From positions 806,001-870,000 of the forward strand of contig JADJRQ010000001.1 in assembly GCA_016712175.1 (NCBI GenBank): DNA of 64,000 bases, written 5' to 3'. This document shows positions 59,051 through 64,000 of the stretch, in pieces. The stretch's first letter is position 1, and every line of letters begins with the position of its first letter. A program made the position numbers and the translations under genes. The stretch comes from Solirubrobacterales bacterium (GTDB lineage: Bacteria; Actinomycetota; Thermoleophilia; Solirubrobacterales; 70-9). The notes beneath the pieces are model-generated. The model was not told where the DNA came from, did no database searches, and worked only from the letters and a program-made list of their open reading frames with translations.

Positions 59051-60143
59051 GAGCCTCTTCCCAGTGACGGTAGTCGTCGGTGAAGTAACGCAGGCGGATC
59101 TTCTTGTATTCGGTCGACGAATAAAGGGTGGCGCGGTCGTCCGGACCCATGCCGCAGTCCTCGGCGATCGCGTCGAGGATCGCGTCGCACTCAACCTTAT
59201 TGCGGCCGTGGGCCATCGTGAAGACGCTGTACGGCCAGTCTTCGTAGGTCGGGCGCTGGTAGCAGTGGGAGATTCCGCGGAAGGAAGCCATGCGACGTCC
59301 GACCGTGTCGATGTCCGCCTCCGGAACCCGCCAGACACCCATGCCGTTGGCCGAGAACCCGGCCCGGCGGTGGAAGAGGATGGCGGCAACGCGGCGGAGC
59401 AGATGGCGCTCCTTCATGCCTTCGAGGTGCGCGAGGAAATCATCGACGCTCATGCCAACTTCTTCGGCGGCGGCGTCGAACGGGCGCGGGATTGCCGCCA
59501 TCGGACCCTGAAGCGCCTTGATCACGGCGATGTCGGTGTCGTCGTACGGCTGGGCTTCGATTTCCCGCGGCGGCACCGCTTCGACCGTGGACGCGAGGGC
59601 ATCGGTGCCGCCCTCCATCTCGAGGTTCATGTTGATCTTGAAGAGGGTGAGGGTCGGTAGCGAACGCATTGATTCGGCGCCCGCTTCTTCCATCAGCCGC
59701 TCGAGCGAGAGCTCCAGGCCCAGCTTCGAGTCGGGCGGCGTGGCGATCGTGAACCAGAGGTTGAAGTCGTGGTTCCGCAGGTAGTTGTGCGACACGCCGG
59801 GATGGGCGTTGACTACCGCGGCAGCTCGCTGGGGATTCTCCGAATCGACCTTGGCCGCAACCAGCATCGAGCTGTAGCCGAGGGCGCGGGTGTCGAAGAT
59901 CGGGGTGATCTCGCGGATGATCCGGTTCTCGAGCAGGCGGTTGGTTCGCTCGAGTGCCTCGCTGAGCGAGATCCCGGCCTCGCCGGCCATTACGGCGTAC
60001 GGTTCGCGAATCAGCGGGAAACCCGACTGAAGAACGTTCATCAGCTTCTTGTCGACATCATCCAGGGCAACCGCGGCGCCGCCTTCTCGGGCACGCACCT
60101 TCAGTTTTGGCGCCGATGGCGCGGATCTGCTCAGGCCAGCCAC
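59040..60143 (-). CDS. Fused Lrp/AsnC-type protein, siroheme decarboxylase (AhbA/AhbB)-like
   Basis: A 367-residue protein made of two related halves, each a winged helix plus a ferredoxin-like domain. Half one (about 25-190) has LDDVDKKLMNVLQ and VSHNYLRNHDFNLWFTI; half two (about 195-350) has DDTDIAVIKALQ and ISHCYQRPTYEDWPYSVFTM. These H-x-Y-x-R plus aromatic signatures are those of siroheme decarboxylases AhbA/AhbB and NirDLGH proteins, which trim siroheme to didecarboxysiroheme. GTG 60143 overlaps the hemB stop; GTG 60071 is an alternative start. Databases often call such proteins AsnC regulators. The siting between hemB and hemL supports a tetrapyrrole role. Confidence 0.8.
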   Translation of the reverse strand: MAGLSRSAPSAPKLKVRAREGGAAVALDDVDKKLMNVLQSGFPLIREPYAVMAGEAGISLSEALERTNRLLENRIIREITPIFDTRALGYSSMLVAAKVDSENPQRAAAVVNAHPGVSHNYLRNHDFNLWFTIATPPDSKLGLELSLERLMEEAGAESMRSLPTLTLFKINMNLEMEGGTDALASTVEAVPPREIEAQPYDDTDIAVIKALQGPMAAIPRPFDAAAEEVGMSVDDFLAHLEGMKERHLLRRVAAILFHRRAGFSANGMGVWRVPEADIDTVGRRMASFRGISHCYQRPTYEDWPYSVFTMAHGRNKVECDAILDAIAEDCGMGPDDRATLYSSTEYKKIRLRYFTDDYRHWEEAHGA

Positions 60144-61102
60144 AGGGCTGCCTCCTTCGCGTAGTAGGTGACTATGAAATCTGCTCCGGCGCGCTTCATC
60201 GAGACCAGTGCTTCGGTCACGGAGCGCTGCTCGTCGAGCCAGCCGTTGCTGGCTGCCGCCTTCAGCATCGAATACTCGCCCGAAACCTGGTAGGCGGCGA
60301 CCGGGGCTCCGGTGTCGTCCTTCACCCGTCGCACGATGTCGAGGTAGTGGCTAGCCGGCTTGATCATCAGGGCGTCGGCGCCCTCTTCGAGATCAAGCCT
60401 GGCTTCGCGGACCGCTTCGTCGCCGTTGGCCGGATCCATCTGGTAGCCGTGGCGGTCGCCTTCCTGCGGTGTCGAATCGGCGGCCTCGCGGAAGGGCCCG
60501 TAGAAAGCGGAGGAATACTTGGCGGCGTAGGAGATGATCGCCACGCCCGTGTGACCCTCTTCGTCCAGCTGGTACCGGATCGAGCCGACCCGGCCGTCCA
60601 TCATGTCGCTCGGCGCGACGATGTCGGCCCCGGCCTCGGCGTGGGAGATCGCAGTCTTCGAAAGCAACTCGACGGTCACGTCGTTGTCGACCTCGCCGTC
60701 GCGGATGAAGCCGCACTGGCCGTGCGAGGTGTACTCGCAGAGGCAGACGTCGGTGATCACGGTCAGGTCGGGGTGGGCTTCCTTGATGGCTCGCACCGCC
60801 ATCTGGATGATGCCTTCGTCGTCGTAGGCACCCGATCCGGCTTCGTCCTTGTCGGCGGGGATGCCGAAGAGCAGGACGGCGGCCACTCCGGCCTCGTGGA
60901 TCTCCCCGGCCTCATCGACCGCCTCGGTGATCGAGAACCGGGAGATACCCGGCATCGCGGAGATCTCCTCCCGGACGCCGGCACCGGCGGTCACAAAGAG
61001 AGGCTGGATCAGGTCACTTGGCGAAAGGTGGGTTTCGCGGACGAGGCCACGCAGGGCAGGCGTCCGGCGAAGTCGCCGAAGGCGGGTCGCTGGAAAACTC
61101 AT
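60131..61102 (-). CDS. hemB: Porphobilinogen synthase (delta-aminolevulinate dehydratase)
   Basis: A 323-residue enzyme condensing two 5-aminolevulinate molecules. The zinc-binding cysteines are in DVCLCEYTSHGQCG; the Schiff-base lysines fall in SYAAKYSS and ALMIKPAS. PSDMMDGRVGSIR and VSGEYSML are family motifs. The length is normal. ATG 61102 is the first start of the hem unit; the next gene overlaps by 13 bases. Confidence 0.95.
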   Translation of the reverse strand: MSFPATRLRRLRRTPALRGLVRETHLSPSDLIQPLFVTAGAGVREEISAMPGISRFSITEAVDEAGEIHEAGVAAVLLFGIPADKDEAGSGAYDDEGIIQMAVRAIKEAHPDLTVITDVCLCEYTSHGQCGFIRDGEVDNDVTVELLSKTAISHAEAGADIVAPSDMMDGRVGSIRYQLDEEGHTGVAIISYAAKYSSAFYGPFREAADSTPQEGDRHGYQMDPANGDEAVREARLDLEEGADALMIKPASHYLDIVRRVKDDTGAPVAAYQVSGEYSMLKAAASNGWLDEQRSVTEALVSMKRAGADFIVTYYAKEAALWLA

Positions 61103-61175
61103 TACCGGTCCAGTTTAGAGGCGGATCGCCCCTGGGGGTTGTGATGGAGCGCTCAGAAGCGGAGGAGGGCAACAA

Positions 61176-61952
61176 TCAAGCGGCGGGCACCATGAACGGC
61201 TCGATCGAATCGGCGAGGCCCGAGGCGTTGACTTCGATCGCCGCCCCCATGACCCAGACATCGTCGGTGGCGGAATCGAACCGGACCGGCATGTCGGTCC
61301 GCATACGTTCGATCGCCTGTTCCTTCTTGACCCCGAGCACACTGTCCCGGGCTCCGGTCATGCCGACATCGGAGATGAATGCGGTGCCACCGGGCAGCAC
61401 CCGGCCGTCGGCGGTTGGGACGTGGGTGTGGGTCCCGCAGACCGCGGCGACCCGGCCGTCGAGGTACCACCCGAGCGCGACCTTTTCGCTGGTGACCTCT
61501 GCGTGGAAATCGACGAAGACCGCGTCGGCCTTTCCTTCCAGGTCGGCCAGAAGTGCGTCGGCCTCGTCGAAAGGCGAATGCGCCGCACGCAGTCCGACGG
61601 TGCCACTCAGGTTGATCACGGCAACGTTCATGCCACCGGCTTCGACGACCACATGACCTTTGCCAGGGTTGCCCTTGCGGTAGTTCGATGGGCGGATCAC
61701 CCTTTCGGCCTCGTCGAGAAAGTCATAGGCATCGCGGTGCCGGTAGGTGTGGTTGCCGAGGGTGATCACGTCCGCACCGTTGTCAAAGATGTTGCGGGCC
61801 GTCTTTTCGGTGATGCCCATCCCCCCGGCCGCGTTCTCCCCATTGATGATGGTGAGGTCAGGCGAGTACTTCTCTTTGAGGTCAGGCATGGTCGCCGCCA
61901 GGCCCTTGCGCCCGGGAGAACCGACAACGTCACCAATGAAGAGGATGTTCAC
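61176..61952 (-). CDS. YmdB-family metallophosphoesterase
   Basis: A 258-residue calcineurin-type enzyme of the TIGR00282/YmdB family, which hydrolyses 2',3'-cyclic nucleotides or cyclic AMP in tested members. Metal ligands: ILFIGDVVG (D8), INGENAAGG, TLGNHTY, VDFHAE and GTHTHVPT. The length is typical. ATG 61952 is unambiguous. It is 73 bases upstream of hemB on the same strand and 51 bases downstream of copy B of the palindromic element. Confidence 0.92.
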   Translation of the reverse strand: MNILFIGDVVGSPGRKGLAATMPDLKEKYSPDLTIINGENAAGGMGITEKTARNIFDNGADVITLGNHTYRHRDAYDFLDEAERVIRPSNYRKGNPGKGHVVVEAGGMNVAVINLSGTVGLRAAHSPFDEADALLADLEGKADAVFVDFHAEVTSEKVALGWYLDGRVAAVCGTHTHVPTADGRVLPGGTAFISDVGMTGARDSVLGVKKEQAIERMRTDMPVRFDSATDDVWVMGAAIEVNASGLADSIEPFMVPAA

Positions 61953-62002
61953 GGCCCGGACCTTAGCGAGGGCCCGGGTATCCCTCTACCGCGCCTGGCG
62001 AG

Positions 62003-62107
62003 TGCGGGGCGCGGGGGTGCGCCCGGAGGGCTGGCGACCGAGGCGATCTCACGTATCGACCCGATCAAGGGAGCGTTGCCCCGGAGAACGTGCCCCCGCG
62101 GTCCGCA
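62003..62107. ncRNA. Copy B of the 105-base structured dispersed element
   Basis: Exactly as long as copy A (13785-13889). The terminal arms 62003-62020 and 62090-62107 pair with three G-U pairs and one mismatch. Relative to copy A, an outer T-A pair has become C-G, and inner C-G and G-C pairs have become T-G and G-T, so pairing is kept. It lies between two minus-strand genes. Confidence 0.5.
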
Positions 62108-62130
62108 CCCCACTTGGGCCCCTCAGGCCA

Positions 62131-63660
62131 CTAGAAGAAGTCGCGGATGATTGGCGCTACGTCCCGGAGCGCCCACTGCTCCCGCTCGTCCGCGGATTCG
62201 GGTCCGCAGTTCACGAAGAGCAGTGGGCCTTCTGAATCTTCCTTGCGGAGGGATCCGTGACTGCCACCGCCGACATGGGCGGTGCCTCCCCAGTCGAGGC
62301 ACTCGTATCCGAGCGTTGCACTGACCAGCAGGTCACCGCCATGCGGAGCGTGAAGTGCCGAGTGCAGGCGGCCGAGTGCGTCCGGATACATGGGCGTCTC
62401 GATCCGACCGCCTTCGACCGACCCTTCCAGGGCATCGATGTCTCCGCTGATCGTCCAGCCGTTCCCACGACGGTCGGTGACAGGTTCAGCCAGGTCCACT
62501 CCGCCCTCGGCCGGCGTGAATCGCACTTGCTTGCCGTCCCGTTCGACCACCGCCACCAGCTTGCCTTGGCCTCCCAGTCCGGGACCGGTGCGGATCACTG
62601 GAGACCCGTCTTCATGCTCGAGCCAGGCGAGCAACTCCACTCCGTCGATGCTCGCCGCGTGTTCACGGACCCGGCGATGACGCACCGGATTGTCCTGTTC
62701 GTCAAGCAGGTAGATGTGCGCGGCGCGGGAGGTCGGGCTGACCGCAAGTTCGGCCGTCTCGGGTTGGTCCTCGGAGGGCTGGAGCACATGCCACTTCTCA
62801 CCCATGCCTTCGATCAGGGCGAGTGGCTTCTCGACATCGGTGTGGGCGTGGTCGGCCAGGAGGATCAGTGCGTAGTCGGTGAGGAAGCCATCCAAACCTC
62901 CGGCCGCCCGGATCACTTCGGCCATGCAGAGGTCGGCCCGTTCGATCGAATTCACCGATGCCTTCGGGCCGTGGCGATGGGAGTAGTTGTCGTTGTCGGG
63001 GAACGAGAGCAGCATGAAGTCGAAGCGGTTCCGTGAAACGAGCTCGGCCGCGCAGCAGGCCGAATAGCCGTCGCGCCGGCCAGGAACCGAGCTCGGCTTG
63101 CAGGGAACCGGCATCGACGAATAGATGTCGCCGTAGAAGAGTTCTTTCGGTCCCCAGGTCCCGTAGTCCATCTTGATCAGGCCGGATTCGATCGCCTTGC
63201 CGGTCAGCCCCTGGAGGGTCACGTGGTGACGGTGCCTCCCGCGATAGATCAGGAACGGTGTCGCAGCCGTGCGCAGTTCCCGGTCGTCCAGGGTCTCGAA
63301 GATCGTCTCGATGCCCGGGTTGAGGTGGGCCATGTTCATGTTGTAAACCAGGTCGTGAAGCGACCGGAAGATGCCAAAGGCCCGCGAGGCCTCGAGCGAG
63401 GAGCCGTACTCGACGTACCGCTGCTCCACCCGGTGGTACCAGTTCATGCCGCTGATCCAGTGCTCGTCCGCGGCGACGCCGGTCACCATCTCGGCCGAAG
63501 CGACCGGGGTGACTGAAGGGAACGAGGAAACGCAGTCTTCGATCAGGACTCCGCGTTTGATCAGCCGGCCGAAAGTTGGCGCGCGGCCTTCGGAGATCGC
63601 CTGCTTGAGCATGTCGGTCCTGAGCGAATCGACGTAGGCCAGTACGAGCTTCTTATCCAC
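62131..63660 (-). CDS. Alkaline-phosphatase-superfamily phosphodiesterase (nucleotide pyrophosphatase-like)
   Basis: A 509-residue predicted phosphodiesterase with no membrane helix or signal peptide. The metal ligand Asp is in LAYVDSLRTDM, the nucleophile Thr in FPSVTPVASAEMVTG, and further ligands in FPDNDNYSHRHG and LLADHAHTDV. This fits type I phosphodiesterase/nucleotide pyrophosphatase-like enzymes rather than the LtaS-like set elsewhere in the window. The C-terminal part (about 300-509) is beta-rich. The substrate is unknown. ATG 63660 is the start; a small membrane-protein gene lies 9 bases upstream. Confidence 0.82.
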   Translation of the reverse strand: MDKKLVLAYVDSLRTDMLKQAISEGRAPTFGRLIKRGVLIEDCVSSFPSVTPVASAEMVTGVAADEHWISGMNWYHRVEQRYVEYGSSLEASRAFGIFRSLHDLVYNMNMAHLNPGIETIFETLDDRELRTAATPFLIYRGRHRHHVTLQGLTGKAIESGLIKMDYGTWGPKELFYGDIYSSMPVPCKPSSVPGRRDGYSACCAAELVSRNRFDFMLLSFPDNDNYSHRHGPKASVNSIERADLCMAEVIRAAGGLDGFLTDYALILLADHAHTDVEKPLALIEGMGEKWHVLQPSEDQPETAELAVSPTSRAAHIYLLDEQDNPVRHRRVREHAASIDGVELLAWLEHEDGSPVIRTGPGLGGQGKLVAVVERDGKQVRFTPAEGGVDLAEPVTDRRGNGWTISGDIDALEGSVEGGRIETPMYPDALGRLHSALHAPHGGDLLVSATLGYECLDWGGTAHVGGGSHGSLRKEDSEGPLLFVNCGPESADEREQWALRDVAPIIRDFF

Positions 63661-63669
63661 GTCAGGGCC

Positions 63670-64000
63670 CTACCTGAGGACGCGCAAACCGGCGTGCTTG
63701 CGATCCGCGCGGCGGCGGCGTCCGATCGCCAGCCAGATCAGGCCGCCAGCAGGCAGAATCGCGAACGGCGGGAAAAAGGCCGAGATCACAGCGATCACAA
63801 TGGCGCCGAAAAACGTCAGAAAGGCGAGCGCGGCGGTGCCGCCACGGCGGGTGGCTCCGGCGATCACGCCACTGACGACAGCACAGGCGAAGGCGGCGAA
63901 AAAGCCGGTTCCGATGGCGCCGATGATCGTGGTTCCGTCGAGGGCCGACGTCAGGAAGTACCCCAGGAGGAAGCCGATCCCGGCGGCCAGAACGGCCATG
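63670..64000 (-). CDS. Small membrane protein, possibly truncated by the window end
   Basis: At least 109 residues, with three or four hydrophobic helices (IGFLLGYFLTSAL, FFAAFACAVVSGVIAG, FLTFFGAIVIAVISAFF and the ILPAGGLIWLAIG segment) and a basic C-terminal end RRRRADRKH. The ATG at 63999 may be internal, because the frame is open to the window end. Function is unknown. It stops nine bases before the phosphodiesterase gene and is probably co-transcribed with it. Confidence 0.6.
   Translation of the reverse strand, partial: MAVLAAGIGFLLGYFLTSALDGTTIIGAIGTGFFAAFACAVVSGVIAGATRRGGTAALAFLTFFGAIVIAVISAFFPPFAILPAGGLIWLAIGRRRRADRKHAGLRVLR

Overview
The window is a high-G+C chromosomal segment, most likely from an actinobacterium of the class Thermoleophilia (order Solirubrobacterales). 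The grounds are the bifunctional dCTP deaminase, the glucosyl-3-phosphoglycerate synthase, frequent GTG/TTG starts with 1-4 base stop/start overlaps, and a split b6f-like cytochrome bc complex beside a heme operon. This placement is inferred from gene content. Several genes, including sucC and hemL, carry single-base frameshifts, so some indels are probably assembly errors.

Region by region: 1-6.6 kb holds two paralogous giant membrane proteins, a small unknown protein, dodecin and a GT39-like glycosyltransferase. 6.6-11.5 kb is assimilatory sulfate reduction (rhodanese, sulfite reductase, APS reductase, ATP sulfurylase, APS kinase). 11.6-12.8 kb is an isolated AbiEi-like/DUF559 gene bracketed by two nearly identical perfect hairpins. 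12.8-15.8 kb has a PHP phosphoesterase, a gene-free stretch with palindromic elements, and an acyl-CoA carboxylase alpha chain.

15.8-39.5 kb is dominated by six paralogous enzymes built like lipoteichoic-acid synthase: about five membrane helices, then an extracytoplasmic alkaline-phosphatase-superfamily domain with Thr in the nucleophile position. Among them lie a small LDPGS-type membrane protein, a large SAM methyltransferase, a true formylglycine-type sulfatase, a GNAT acetyltransferase, a GT39-like glycosyltransferase, an orphan N6-adenine DNA methyltransferase, a HAD hydrolase, sucCD and an aminotransferase. I read this as a cell-surface polymer assembly or modification locus with housekeeping genes interspersed.

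39.5-47.6 kb holds a methyltransferase, a DtxR-family regulator, a cation/proton antiporter, glucosylglycerate synthesis (gpgS and a HAD phosphatase), folP, an MrfA/YprA-like helicase, tRNA-Phe and a universal stress protein. 47.6-50.2 kb has two secreted paralogues with identical-looking Lys-rich C-termini and conserved leaders, then tRNA-Lys. 50.5-63.7 kb is a long minus-strand run: a membrane-anchored helical protein, tatC (lacking a helix), tatA, dcd, polyprenyl synthase, menG, the qcr complex, a helical unknown, hemL, a fused siroheme-decarboxylase-like protein, hemB, a YmdB-type phosphodiesterase and an AP-superfamily phosphodiesterase. Menaquinone (polyprenyl synthase, MenG), its oxidising complex (Qcr), the heme that complex needs (HemL, HemB) and the Tat system that could export the Rieske protein are neighbours.

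A 105-base palindromic element occurs twice (13.8 and 62.0 kb) with identical length and compensatory changes in its terminal stem; it is the strongest unexplained non-coding signal here.
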